Source: Limonium bicolor
Taxonomy: Eukaryota > Streptophyta > Magnoliopsida > Caryophyllales > Plumbaginaceae
DNA: 64,000 nt
Direction of reading: 5' to 3'
Assembly: GCA_023374045.1 (NCBI GenBank)
Contig: CM041783.1
Span: 119,413,503 to 119,477,502, forward strand
Part shown: positions 1 to 11,861 of the stretch, in pieces
Position numbering within the stretch: position 1 is the first letter of the stretch
How the letters are laid out: each line of letters starts with the position of its first letter
Notes under the pieces: model-generated
What the model was told of the DNA's origin: nothing
The model's database searches: none
What the model saw: only the letters and a program-made list of their open reading frames with translations
Program-made: the position numbers and the translations under genes

Positions 1-601
1 CTCCTCATGCTCCCGTTCGTCCTTGGAATATATAAGGATGTCATCTATGAAAACCACCACGAACCGATCCAAATATGGGTGGAAGATACGGTTCATGAGG
101 TCCATAAAGACAGCTGGGGCGTTGGTAAGTCCAAAGGGCATCACCAAGAATTCAAGTGCCCATACCTAGTCCGGAAGGCTGTCTTCGGGATTCTCTCTCT
201 GCCACTCTGAGCTGATGGTACCCTGACCTCAAAATCGATCTTCGAGAAGGTCCTGCCCCCTTGCAGCTGATCAAAGAGATCGTCTATTCTCGGCAAGGGG
301 TATCTGTTCTTCACTGTGATCTGGTTCAGCTCCCTGTAGTCGATGCACAACCTCATACTCCCGTCTTTCTTCTTCACAAACAAGACCGGGGCTCCCCAAG
401 GCGATACACTCGGCGAATGTATCCTTTATCCAAAAGATCCTCCAACTGGTCGTCTTCAATTCTTTCAACTCTGAGGGTGCCATCCGGTAAGGAGCCTTCG
501 AAATTGGTGCTGAGCCTGGCACAAGGTCGATGCTGAATTCCACTTCTTGGTCTGGCGGCATACCGGAATCTCGTCTGGGAACACGTCTGGAAATTCACTT
601 A
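1..601 (-). pseudogene. Ty3/gypsy reverse transcriptase fragment (element E1)
   Basis: Reverse transcriptase part of a retrotransposon polyprotein, read right to left and cut by the window start. Read on the minus strand it begins with a pre-RT segment (about 560-385; [13 protein letters not shown]), continues with [17 protein letters not shown] and [15 protein letters not shown] (about 383-240), then MPFGLTNAP and the catalytic [10 protein letters not shown] (the IDD codons lie at about 40-48). These are the standard Ty3/gypsy RT blocks, and the catalytic aspartates are present. The reading frame changes near 380 and again near 180-240, so the copy is broken and no product is expected. It lies downstream of the protease and gag remnants in the usual gag-PR-RT order. 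RNase H and integrase would lie outside the window. Lineage within Ty3/gypsy was not resolved. Confidence 0.9.
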
Positions 602-1130
602 CTACTCGGATCTCCTCTTTTCGTCTGGCTCCTGGCTCAGGTCTTGGACATAGCAAGGTATGCTTGCTGTCCCTTCTTTACTTTGGAGAGAATTGTCATT
701 GCTGATACGAGCTTCACTCGCCGGGCTTCTCCTCCACATTGTTGTACGAGACTCTCCTTCCCGACGGGCCTCTGAGAGAATGATTTTTTGCTCGCTGCAG
801 TCTATCCTTCCCTTGTATTTGCTCAGCCAGTCCATCCCCAGGATTATGTCAAAGTCGGTCAGGGCGAACTGGATCAAGTCTATTACAAACTGCTCCCCCT
901 TGATACTATATGCTTACATCTTCATTTCATTCTTACAAGTAATCACCCGTCCCGATGGTATAGATACAGCTACAGGAGAAGTCTCACAGATCCCTATCCC
1001 CAATTTCCAACTAGGCTATCAGATATAAAGGAATAAGTAGCCCCCGTATCAAAAAGAATGCGTGCAGGAGTACCAAGAATAGTAAAGGTACCTGCCAACA
1101 CGTCTGCCTGGCCTCGGCTTCTGCCCGACT
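602..1130 (-). pseudogene. Ty3/gypsy aspartic protease region (element E1)
   Basis: Retropepsin-type protease segment between gag and RT. On the minus strand, positions 1080-1021 read ILGTPARILFDTGATYSFI, with the catalytic aspartate of the DTGA motif at 1039-1050. About 60 codons further on, 877-770 reads FDIILGMDWLSKYKGRIDC, the conserved block that follows the protease in plant Ty3/gypsy polyproteins. Frames between the two blocks do not agree, so the protease is interrupted. The family enzyme cleaves the Gag-Pol precursor. This copy cannot do so as sequenced. Confidence 0.82.
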
Positions 1131-2284
1131 CATCACATTGATCTTCCCTGGAGCCCGCTGCTAGTTGCTTCGGTACTCCCCTTGGCCTCTATTGCCACCA
1201 TTGCCGCCCTCTCCATTACTACGCTGAGGAGCGGTCCCCGCGCTGACTCTGTTTCGGGCCTCTGCCCTGCTGGTCTGGCTCTACCTGATGCAGCGGTCGC
1301 CACTATAGCCTCTCTGCTGACTACCTCCCTGGGGACTCTGAAAGCACTCGAATAATCGGTGTCCCGCCTTCCACAACGAAAATACAGTGACTGAGTTCCC
1401 CTCACAATCTTTCCCTGGGTGATCCTTGTTGCACCTTTGCAGTAGAAGTGTCTCTCCTGCCTGTACTCCCCTCTGAGTAGTCTGGTGCTGGGGCTGGTCA
1501 CCTCGCCTCTGATCACCCTCTGATTCTCCCCATGTCTCGGCCTCCCGTCTCTGCGGTCCGAGTGAGGCTTCCATCTCTTTCCTGCTGATGATGTCTGGGG
1601 ACTGATCCTCTCGTCCACGGGGCTCGTCTCGTCCCCTCCTCCATCTTCCTCTTATTACCAGCCAGGACCTCCTTCCTCTTCTGCTGCACCCTGTACAGGT
1701 TAGCGGCTTTCCGTACGCATCTTGGAGCGTCGGGATTGTCAGCACGCTGAGGGTCCTACAGACTCCAGTTTAGCCCACTCACAAACCTCTGCACCTTCGA
1801 CGCCTCGTCGGGAACCATCGTAGGAGCGAACCTGGCCAGCTCCAGGAACTTTGAATGGTACTCCTTAACACTCAGAGATAACTGCTTGAGCTCTGAGAAC
1901 TCCAAATACTTCTGCATCCTGACATGCTCGGGGTAGAAGCGCCTCCTCATGGCCTCCTTCAGGCCATCCCAGCCGAAATCAGGCCCTGCCAATAGCACAT
2001 CTGTTGGCAGACCACCAGATGTCTGCTTCACTCTTGAAATAGTAAACTGCTGGTTACCCTCCGGTCGGCTGGGACAATTGACTGCCTCAAAGATCTTGTC
2101 AAATTCTCTTATCCAGTCCTCAAGTAGCACCGGGTCCTCCTCTCCCTTGAAGGGTGTGGGCTTCAGATGGGCAATTATTAGTGTAGTCCTCCGGCACATT
2201 ATCCCTCTGCGCCAGCCTCTGGACTATCTGTCCTAGGTTGAGAGCCAACTCCTGCAACTGCCTCATGGGGTCGTTGGCGGCCAT
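1131..2284 (-). pseudogene. Ty3/gypsy gag, degenerate (element E1)
   Basis: Capsid/nucleocapsid gene remnant. The probable start is the ATG whose complement lies at 2282-2284, opening with MAANDPMRQLQELALNLGQ. The capsid core reads from about 2199 to 1756, including EDPVLLEDWIREFDKIFEAV, WDGLKEAMRRRFYPEHVR and LSLSVKEYHSKFLELARFAP, the usual retrotransposon gag pattern. After 1756 the reading frame switches into a basic, charged tail (1745-1281). There, pieces of zinc-knuckle spacing (CNKDHPGKDC, then AGHRLFEC) appear in two frames, so the nucleocapsid finger is disrupted. The family protein packages element RNA in cytoplasmic virus-like particles. This copy is defective. Confidence 0.85.
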
Positions 2285-2665
2285 CTGAGTTCGGCGACTC
2301 CTACTTCTGGTGTGGTATGGAAAACTCAGTCTGTCAGCCAGTCCTGCACTCCCTAGAGCTCTAAGCGAACTCCTGATTACATATACTAAGCAAGGTAAGC
2401 AGCATTCACCCATATCCCCATATATTAAGTCCCTACCCCATATTAGGAGCTAGCACATCTAATAGCTGCAATACAAGTATGCAATAATCAATCAGTTATA
2501 CTAACATCATCACAATCATTGTAACACACAAACGGAGAATGAACTTCAATATCCATACAGTGTAACATCACATACACAGTATCGCAGGTACTACAATTCC
2601 CCAAACGGCTTGCCCCACATTTTAGTTCCCTTTTTAATCCAAATTTATCTTATTTACCAAACATA
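2285..2665 (-). other. E1 untranslated leader
   Basis: Non-coding stretch between the gag start and the primer-binding site of E1. It is rich in CA/AT words, with no ORF and no recognisable structure. Its position matches the 5' leader of a minus-strand Ty3/gypsy element. Confidence 0.6.
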
Positions 2666-2677
2666 GCTCTGATACCA
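2666..2677 (-). promoter_or_regulatory. Primer-binding site, initiator tRNA-Met (E1)
   Basis: The plus strand shows GCTCTGATACCA, so the element strand reads TGGTATCAGAGC, complementary to the 3' end of plant initiator tRNA-Met. It sits 3 nt inside the LTR end (TGTTACA), which fixes element polarity as minus and marks the flanking LTR as the 5' LTR. Confidence 0.93.
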
Positions 2678-2680
2678 CCT

Positions 2681-4975
2681 TGTAACACCCTGGATTTTGC
2701 CTTAAAACATAGGAAATAAAATAGCAAAGCTAACGGTGAAAACGCTTCGAAACGGACTCCAAACGAGCCCTAAAGGTGAAAAACAAGCCTGGTCCGAACT
2801 TGTGTCCGGACATGGGAAGTTCGGACACAAGCCGAGATAGTTAAACTGTGAAAATCCATCCGTCCGAACTTGTGTCCGGACATTGATGTTCGGACACAAG
2901 TCGAGAGTAAAAGGTCTGAAAACCAAAGGCGTCCGAACTTGTGTCCGGACTTGGAAGTTCGGACACAAGTGAGCTTAAAAAGTCCGAGAAATTTAACGTG
3001 GCGTGTCCGAACATCAATGTTCGGACCAAAGTTCGGACACACCAAAACAGAGAGCTTCTAAAACATTCGGGGCCTGTCCGAACATGGATGTCCGGACGGA
3101 CGTTCGGACAGGTCCTGATGAGCATTTTTCCCAGCGAAAACAGAACCAAATTAACATCAAAAATAACCATAAAAACTCAGCAATCAAAGAAGAATCATTC
3201 CAATAACTTAGTACCTCAATTGATAACGAAAATACCATCGAAAATATCTCCTATACAGAAAGCAAATCTCCTTCATAAACAAGACTCCTTAGAGAACAAA
3301 ACCAATAAAACACTTCAACTTATTAGCAGCGGAATAGCAAAATCCAAAAGGCGTTACCGCCACACTCTAACAAAAGTGCTCAGGCTTTAAACTACTAACC
3401 AAATCCAAAACGTTTCCAAAACTGGTAAAACATCACAATTCCAAAACATAACTCAACTTGTTCCAAACGTAGTAATTGTCCAATCATCCTAAGCTATGTG
3501 ACAGTGTGTCCCAATCCCCAAATCAGCCATGAGTACCTGCGATCATAAAACAACAATAGGAACGCGAAGGGATCGCGCAAATCAGCAAAACTGAGTAAAC
3601 ATTGCCTCAACCTGTAAAATATATTTGGAAACCCATTTGCAATTGTAAAACCATACTTGCACAGAAACGTAAACCACAACACCAATTCCAAATATCAATC
3701 ACAAAACATTTCGGGGGAGAACTTTCCAAGAATCAAATCAATGGCTACACGGACGACCCCAAATCGGGTCGCAACAATTAGAATCCCACCTCACTCTATG
3801 TCCTTAAGTGTGCACACCCCCAGAAGGTAACTTATGACCCAAAGGAGTAGATCATTAGAGCTAATGCAAGTAGTAATGTCTGCTGGCAAAATAATAAGAA
3901 TATCCACGGGGTACATAGTACCAATAATTACACGCGCCAATAAGGCACCAACAATATACACGGAGTACCAAGAGGTACCAACAATCCAATAATCAATTCA
4001 AAGAAAGTCTCCAAAACAACATTGATTTAAACCCTTTGCAAACAGCTCACCAGAATACACAGGGGAAAACAATTCCCAAACCTTCACAACATCAAAACCA
4101 CATCCAAACCAATCCATTGTTAATTCACAAAAACACAGAGGTAGAGAATGTTGAGCACAAACATTTACCTGGATACGCTCACCGCCACAGAATTACTCAG
4201 CTAGATCAGCAGTAACGTCCGTCAGGGAAGTCGGAGTCTAGAATACAAGTAGAACACAATCAGATACTACCCAGAGACTAGCGAATTAATCAGCTAACCT
4301 TACCAACGGATACCCCTTACCCTTCTATCAATACCGGCACCAGAGAAGCGGCCTAACGACGATGGAGAATAAGAGCGTGAATTTGAGAAGGGTTGGGAGC
4401 TTAAAGAAAGAGAGAAGAGTGGAGGCAGTAGGTTGAAGATGGAGGCGATCGTGATAGCGATTGTGGTATTAATAGAAGCAATATGGAAATAATTAAAGAA
4501 TAGTCTTTAACTAATAAATGTATTTAGTTTAGTGAGAGGAGAATTTATAAGTAATGTTGTAAAATAACTTGAAATGAGTTTATAAATAAGATTTCAATTT
4601 AAAGGTAAATGAATAACGTTAAAATCATGGAAGGATCTAGATTCAAATTTAGAGAGATAAATAAATACTATTTGGCTAAAGTAAAAAAAACAAAAAGAAG
4701 AAGGGCTAACTGATCGTTAGTGAAGGATGAGGAGAATTATCTAAATATTTAGATAAAAGGAATAAATACATAATAGCTGAATAAATGAGTTAGGAAGAGG
4801 AAAATATTTTAGAGAGAAGTAAAATCAAATTTGTATTCTTGAACATAATAAAGTTATCTGAAATGAACGTAATTATACCTATGTATATTGCTTCTCTGGG
4901 CCTTTATTAATCTTACCAATAACATCCTTGACTATATGCTAATTTAATCCTACGCCAAAATTCACGGGTATTTCA
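2681..4975 (-). repeat. 5' LTR of element E1
   Basis: About 2.3 kb. On the plus strand it starts TGTAACACCC next to the PBS and ends CGGGTATTTCA, so on the element strand the LTR runs TGAAATACCC to GGGTGTTACA. The same termini recur in E3-E5. The downstream (2792-3112) part holds five hairpin units. The remainder is A-rich with no ORF of interest. The far end abuts the leader of E2, which shows that E1 is inserted there. The matching 3' LTR and target duplication lie outside the window. Confidence 0.75.
2792..3112. repeat. Five-unit hairpin array in E1 LTR
   Basis: Five inverted-repeat units at 2792-2831, 2862-2900, 2931-2969, 3003-3040 and 3073-3112. Units 1-3 have outer arms GTCCGAACTT/AAGTTCGGAC plus an overlapping second pair CTTGTGTCCG/CGGACACAAG. 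Units 4 and 5 use ATGTTCGGAC-type arms. Spacing between units is about 60-75 bp and the sequence between units is not conserved. Related arrays occur at 31016-31110, 37383-37770 and in every LTR of the 42456-60422 array. Confidence 0.9.
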
Positions 4976-5200
4976 TTTCTACTTAGTTTAATGTTCGAAC
5001 AGAACAATAGCACACCATTCTCTACAGACATTCATAAGAAGAAAAATGTATAAAGAAATCATTCACTAATCTAAGAAGGGTTAGAAGTCGTGCCTTACTG
5101 GAATCCTCACTTCCCAATTCTACCCCAGTTCCCCAGTTTTAAGTGCACATATATTCTAAGTATTTCACTCGGCTTGTTTTGGGGTTCAGAGCGTAACTAC
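4976..5200 (-). other. Leader fragment of element E2
   Basis: Non-coding stretch between the outer end of the E1 LTR and the E2 primer-binding site. By position it is the first ~225 bp of the E2 internal region, separated from the rest of E2 by the E1 insertion. Confidence 0.55.
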
Positions 5201-5212
5201 GCTCTGATACCA
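5201..5212 (-). promoter_or_regulatory. Primer-binding site, initiator tRNA-Met (E2)
   Basis: Plus strand GCTCTGATACCA, 5 nt from the LTR terminus TGTAACGCCCC at 5218. It defines E2 as a second minus-strand LTR retrotransposon, independent of E1. Confidence 0.93.
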
Positions 5213-5871
5213 CTTTCTGTAACGCCCCTATTTACAATAAATACAGCGGAATATAAAATCTCTACTGGCGTTTACAGACCATCGGGTTCCAAACACCCGG
5301 CACCAAACCTCACCAATTACAACGTATAAAATTACAAAAGCTACGGTCTGAACACGAGAAAAACAACATAACATAACTACTAGTAAAATAGAATAACTCT
5401 CCACAATTCCTAATTCTCATCCCAATCACTCATGCTCTTCGTGGCCACCTGTATAAACAATTTATACCTGCAAGATGATGAAACCAAGCAGCCCACCCCG
5501 GGAGGGGTGAGTCAGTTCCCTGGAATGGAACTGGTACAATTCTCCAAAGCAATCTTTAAACATAACTCTTCAAAATCAACAGTAACTTGAAATTAAACTC
5601 TTGAAAGTAAAACAGGGAAACAAGGCACTTTAAAGTCACCAAGCCAAAGATAACAAGTTAAGAATAAAGATAAATAATATGAAGGTAAAGTTAGTGAAAC
5701 AAAACCACATCACGTGTTAGTGAACATCCATTGCCTTAGTTAAACCCAATTCCCATCAGAAGTAGAAAGACTCAGATAGTCACAAAGGACTAGGAATGAA
5801 AAGATAGATCCAAGAACCAATAACTCAAGAGTGGAATAATTCAACTGGGAGAGATGGCCCCCACCGCCAAG

Positions 5872-6096
5872 TACGTCCTTTTAGGACAGGGGATATACAG
5901 CCCATCACTATTTACTACGTCCTCTTAGGACAAGGGATATACAGCCCTTTACTGTTAAATATAAATGTCTGTATGGACGAGGGATATACAGCCCCTGCTG
6001 TCAAATATTAATGCCCGTATGGACGAGGGATATACAGCCCCCTGCTGTCAAATATAAATGCCCCTATGGGCGAGGGATATACAGCCCCCTGCTGTT
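5872..6096. repeat. Five-unit tandem repeat in E2 LTR
   Basis: Five units of about 44-50 bp, each containing GGATATACAGCCC preceded by GGAC(A/G)(A/G)GG or GGACGAG and followed by CTGTNAAATAT in the later copies. Copies 3-5 are nearly identical. Copies 1-2 begin TACGTCC and are more diverged. Confidence 0.88.
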
Positions 6097-9000
6097 ACCA
6101 TTGAAGACGCGTGCACGTCGAAACCTCAAGAACCAGCTCATGGATGAAACGATATCCAGAGTCAAAAGAAGAATTTCCAAGATTGACCTTTTTTCCAAAT
6201 TCCCACTAGATCACAAACTACCCAGAGCAATACCAAACACTCAGTCCTACAGAGTGCAGAAGCGTAAACCCTAAGCAGTCAATGTCCAAAGGGGGTAACC
6301 AAATAGAAGGAACCAATACCCATGTAAATTTCACATTCAAGGCTCAGTTAGTCACACAAGCTGAGTTAGTCACACAACCAATTCCTTTTAGAAATTCCTC
6401 TTAAACTCAGTTAGCGTTTTCCAAAACATTCCACAAGTCAATCAGCAAAAATATCGGAGTACGAGAAATTGTACCTGGGTAACGCTGTAGCAGTTCTAGT
6501 CAACTTGCGCAAACAATCAACAGTACTCTGAAGAATATTAAAGGTAGTCTATCATCAATCACTTGTAGCCTATGTTAAGCTTAAATAAACTCCTTACTCT
6601 TATTCCAAAGTCTCAATTGTCTTTTAAGCCCTCACTTAAATGTTATGTATATAATCTTTGAGTTATCTGAGAACGTTGTATAGCCCAAGGTGGTAAGATC
6701 AATGAATGTATCTATTAACATGTGTTATTGTCCACTCCTATCCACTTTATTCATACTTAACCACAATCCTCACATTCAAGACTTTTGAGACCTTTATATC
6801 ATAAATGTGTTTATATTATATAATTAAATCTAAGAATTTCAATAATAATCTTAAGCTCAATACCTTTATTCTTAATTTAGAATAAACATTGTATTATGAC
6901 CTACGATGGACTCATCTCAGAACACTATACTACTATCTCACAATGTAAAGATTATGTATTCAAACAATATCTACTAGATAACCCATTATGATTAAGTCTT
7001 TCCCTTAACTTAATTAAGATCTACATCTTGTATATTGAAATCGTAGTAGTTGTAGACGTGTTTTATTATAACTTAATTGAACTGCTAAACTCAATTATCT
7101 CATCTTTAGTTCAGAATGACTTTTAATTACAACCATCTAATAAACTTGTCATAAGATGTTAAATTGCTTCTCATCCTGAATAACTATACTATAGTTAACT
7201 TAGATTTAACGGATTAATCTTACATTTAGTATTCACAAGGTATATTATATGTTTTATATTACCTACTATAATAAGGTGTTTAGTATAACCTTTTATGTAT
7301 CCTTACTTACATTTAATTTCCTAAATGTTTTATTTTTACACACATTCTCTCTATAGACTATGCATAATCCTTTGTACTAAACTTCATTAAACTTAAGCCT
7401 TAAATACGTTTTAAATTGTTTTACAAATCCTAAGGTTTCAAAGGAATAACTTAATAAATTAATTTCCTTTATTGTATTTAGGATGGACAATATATCTACA
7501 TAGAGTAGAATTATCAAAGAATTAAATTCTGGTTCGTAAGTGAAATTGTTAATTATTTAATAAGATAATCTATTATGAAAATTCTCATATTTAATATTCA
7601 AATAACCTATCATTATTTCCCATTACCGTAAAGTATATCAATAATATCATATGTAACTTAGTTTTATCTAATAAAGGTTCAAAGGTTTTAAGTATCAAAT
7701 TCCTATTTATTAACCTTCTATAAATTCTAACTACTAAATACCTCACTTAATTGTAAACTCACATCCTAAGTATTGGTAATAAATGTTATAAATGTATTTC
7801 ATATGGCTTATCTAATGCCAAGAAACTTAAGGATTATTATTTAGATGAATTTCCAAATCATAGTTTATATAGTTTTATATCATAATCTTTTTAATGATTT
7901 TATCTTAAAACATTAAGTTATATTTCAACACCATAAATGTTAAGAAATGATTAAATCTAGACTTACTAACCCACCTCACATTTAGATGTAAAAGTATTTT
8001 ATTTATTCTATTATTGTTTATATATTAAGAACCTCTAGATGTAAAAGTATTACATTTATTTATTAATTATATAATAAGTTCTATTGTGTAAAATCTAATT
8101 ACAAATATTCCTAAGTCCCAACTTATTAATTACCTAACTCAATTTTAGATTTACATTCTAGTCATTGACAATAATACTATACATGTATTTAAATAGGATT
8201 TATATAATTCCTAAATATTCCAAGGTAACTCAAACTCAATTTCATAACCGTAAATTAATACCACCCCATATAATATTCTTTTATTAGTATTATGTATAGG
8301 TTAGTTTAACTTATTAATTCCTTCATATTCTATTTGCTATAAGGTATTTTACTTCTTTTATTTATCGTATATGTATACTAGGATTTATTCAAGACATTCT
8401 TTATGTAGTTTAATCGCATTTAATTATTTATATTAACTTTTACACATATCTACATCCAAAATATGGTTTATAAAATAAAGTATTTTTCCTTAGTTTCAAT
8501 TAAGTATATTAACTACCATATTATATAATTAATATACATGTAGATTAATTTAGTTCCTTGATTTACATAAGTTTCTACTTAAATAAGTATATACATATAT
8601 GTAAACAATTTCACTTCTCTTAAAAGCTAATACCAAAACATTTATAAACTTACTGTATAAAATGTTAATTTATTTCCCATATTTTTCCCAGCTTAAAAAG
8701 CTTATTAAGAAACCATACTTTAATTTTTGGTTACATTAAAACCATATATTATAAGTTATTCCTATGAAAAACTCATAAACACAATTTTTAAAACCATTTA
8801 CCATTGCCCAAAAATTCCCAAATTTAATATACAGTAACTATAACATTTTAGACATATATAAAATTTTTATTTCATAAAAATATCTTTTTAATTTAGCCAA
8901 ATAATTCCAGAAAACCGTAACTTGCAAAAATCATAACTTACGTTTAAAAACTCCAAAACCATATTAATTTACATAAAAATAAACTAGATTAAATAAGGAA

Positions 9001-10580
9001 TCTATGGTTAAAATTTCAAGTCAAAAACATTCGGGAAGGTATTTAAATTAACTCAACAAGTTAGGGCTATTTACTGAAATTTATAGAAACTTATAACATT
9101 CTTTAATAACCCGATCTAATCTCGGCCGTCCAATCTTTAAAAGGAGATCGGACGGTCCCTGAACGCTGAGTTCATCAGCGAAAGCAAAATCAAACCCGAG
9201 TACTAAATCTTCAATATCTCCTAATCTACAGAACAAAATCGAGTGATTCTTGTTTCTATGGTTTCGAAATCAAATTTCGGTTCTAATGATGCTAATTTCT
9301 CCAGCTAATATGCAAGATTCAACGGGTTTCGATTTCAGTTCGAAGTTAGGGTTCTTAATGGTTACAGAATTCGATTCTGTCACAAATTCTCCCTATACGA
9401 AGCATAATAAGCCATTGGTGGTTGGGTAGACCGGTGGTGGTGTAATGTGATTACGAATAGCAATAACGGAGCAATTTGATCGGAAACTCACCGGAGTTGC
9501 AAAAACGGGGGAATTCGAATCTGAAGTTCTGGAAAAATTCGAACTTTCGAGCAGTTCACGAAGCCGACTTTGAGGATCTATAACTTGCAGTACAGATCGA
9601 GTTAGGCTATGTATAAGGGCTTAATCGAAAGAGTAAACTTACCTCTACATATTGATAACAAGAACTAATCCTAACTTGCAACACACAGAAAGAAATTAAA
9701 GTCGCAAATCACGAGTTTATACCTTACAGTTTCGGTATGATTTTATGTGCTGGAGAAACCGAAACTTTAGACACCTTGTTCTTCCAAACGGTTGGGAATT
9801 GGCTTAGGTCATCAACATGAAAGTTTTAGAAGGATTAGAGCTCTTCAAAGCGAGCTAAAGAACATGAAATTTGACTGAGAAACGAAGAAGTTATGGCTAG
9901 TCGAAGTTACCTGTTTCGAGGGAAAAACTGGAACTGCAGTTTCGGTTTTGCAGGGTGGCTACTTTGGCTCAAATTTCCGGTTGATTTAGAACGAGTTAGG
10001 GTTTGTGTGAGTTATGGCTGTTTAGAGGAAGTTTAGGAGAAGACAACAAAGAAGACGGCACTCAAAAATTCCTTAAGACGAGAAAGTTATGAAGGTCACA
10101 AGATAGGACAAAACCTGATTTCTGTTACCGGGATTATAGGAGATAAATCGGCTAAGTATACTGGGCGCGATTCCCGAGACGCGTGCTGACTCAGCAGACC
10201 ATGCCACGTCAGCCTTTTATCAAAATTTTGGCTAGGATGATCCGTTTTTGACGTTCTTTTTATCGATCTTCATGGTTTTCCATAACCTATTTATTGGTAT
10301 AGGTTTCATGGCCTGGTTTGACCATTCTCAAAAGTCAACCCTAGCAAGGCTTAAAAGGCTTTAGGGTTTCTAGAATTTTATTTTGACTTTTATGTTTCAA
10401 AACGATGTTCTGACTCTTTCTAAAATCTTTATAATATACTCGGAGTGTTTAGAAATTTTCCCAAGATTTATCGGCTTATAAATCTTATTATTAAATTCAT
10501 AATACTATATAATAATATGTAATAATTAAATATTTTATTGTATTCTTTAGGGTTAAATAGGAGAAATCCCCTAAATAAAT

Positions 10581-10712
10581 TTCCATAATTCCATATAATA
10601 TTAATATTCATAATTCCATACAATACTTTAATATTCATAATTCCTTATACTAATTCAATATTCATAATTCCATATAATAATTTAATATTCATAATTCCAT
10701 ATAATAATCTAA
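10581..10712. repeat. AT-rich tandem repeat in E2 LTR
   Basis: Four to five copies of a 30-35-bp unit built on TTAATATTCATAATTCC followed by ATATAATA-like sequence. It lies about 70 bp from the LTR terminus. Confidence 0.8.
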
Positions 10713-10749
10713 TACTTAATAGTATTATTAAAGGTTTAATAAAAGAAAT

Positions 10750-10779
10750 CCCCTAAATTAATTTAAATTAATTTAGGGG
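10750..10779. repeat. Perfect 30-bp palindrome at E2 LTR end
   Basis: Arms CCCCTAAATTAATTT and AAATTAATTTAGGGG are exact reverse complements with no loop. The palindrome overlaps the terminal GGGGTATTTCA by its GGGG. Confidence 0.9.
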
Positions 10780-10786
10780 TATTTCA

Positions 10787-11015
10787 CAATTCTTTTACAG
10801 TTTTCCCTCTATACGTCATGTACATCAATGGTCATATCAACTTTTTATATTTTCTCTTACCTAACTTTTTTCTCTACTTCTATTAACTTCAACTGACATC
10901 AGCTATCATTTTCAGTTCCCAAAAGAATGAGACTATTAACCTAAACAGAGATGACCCAAACCCAGACGAACAACCCGTTTAAGAAATCTAATAGAGGGTA
11001 ATAAAGATAACAATC
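10787..11015. other. Unassigned flank
   Basis: Short intergenic stretch outside the E2 LTR end. No ORF, repeat or RNA signature was seen. Confidence 0.4.
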
Positions 11016-11262
11016 ATTCTTGGCTACAAGCATATGTAGCTATCTTTGGCTATATTCAAAATCGTATAGTTTGTATACTGTAAAGTACAGGTTTTGTAAA
11101 CTTATTGTATTGTTTAAGAAGTTAGTATGTACATCTACTAAAATTTCAGTAATATCAAAATTCAATGTATAACTTTATATATATGTACAGTTTTTATTTA
11201 CTAACTGTACAGTTTTTATTTACTAACTATATAATTTTTATAAAACAAATATAGCCAAGAAT
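11016..11262. mobile_element. Small MITE-like unit
   Basis: Terminal inverted repeats ATTCTTGGCTA and TAGCCAAGAAT bound ~247 bp of AT-rich non-coding DNA. The interior has a direct repeat built on GTACAGTTTTTATTTACTAA. No convincing target duplication was found, so the superfamily is not assigned. Confidence 0.45.
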
Positions 11263-11861
11263 TTATTTGAAGATAAATGTGTCGCCTTTGTACCTGGCAT
11301 TCAACCAACGAGTCCCTTCCAGTAATTTGCAATGCTTTATTTTACAGTACGGCGAACCTGGCGCAAGCGCCAGGGTATAATATGGCGATAGGATGAGATT
11401 GGAGAAAAAATAAAACAGAAAAATATGACAGAGACGTGCAATCTCACTGTAGCGCTCTGTTCCTCTTTTTCTTTATTGTTTTTAAATCCCCCCACTACTA
11501 CGTGAAAAAAAATAAGAGATGAATTTTTTTTTAAATCCTCCCTCTGCTACGTATGGGAGAGAGAAAAATTAGGAGATGAAATTTTTTTTTTTCAAAATAT
11601 TATAACTCATAAAATATAAGTGCAAAAATAATAAAATTTATACCATTGTTCATCATTTTTTGTGCTCTTTAAAACAAGATGCATCATGGATATGTTTTGG
11701 TAAACTTTAAATTTTATATTTTTAGAATGAGTATATTAGGTATTTTTAAAGTGAATCTTATTCATTAGTAAAAAAATGAACCTTATTCATTAACAAAATG
11801 AATCTTACCTCAAACACTCTAAATACCATCATTGTAAGTTAAAAACGTCGAAGTCATTTGT

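Larger units (their letters stand above)
5218..10786 (-). repeat. 5' LTR of element E2 (long, ~5.6 kb)
   Basis: Starts TGTAACGCCCC beside the PBS and ends GGGGTATTTCA at 10776-10786, the same terminal signature as E1, E3 and E5. There is no coding sequence. It contains a five-unit repeat at 5872-6096, a very AT-rich core (about 6540-9110), a mixed-composition part at about 9110-10260, a 30-35-bp repeat at 10581-10712 and a perfect palindrome next to the terminus. The right boundary is inferred from the shared terminus only. A nested insertion inside it is not excluded, because it is much longer than E1's LTR. Confidence 0.6.
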
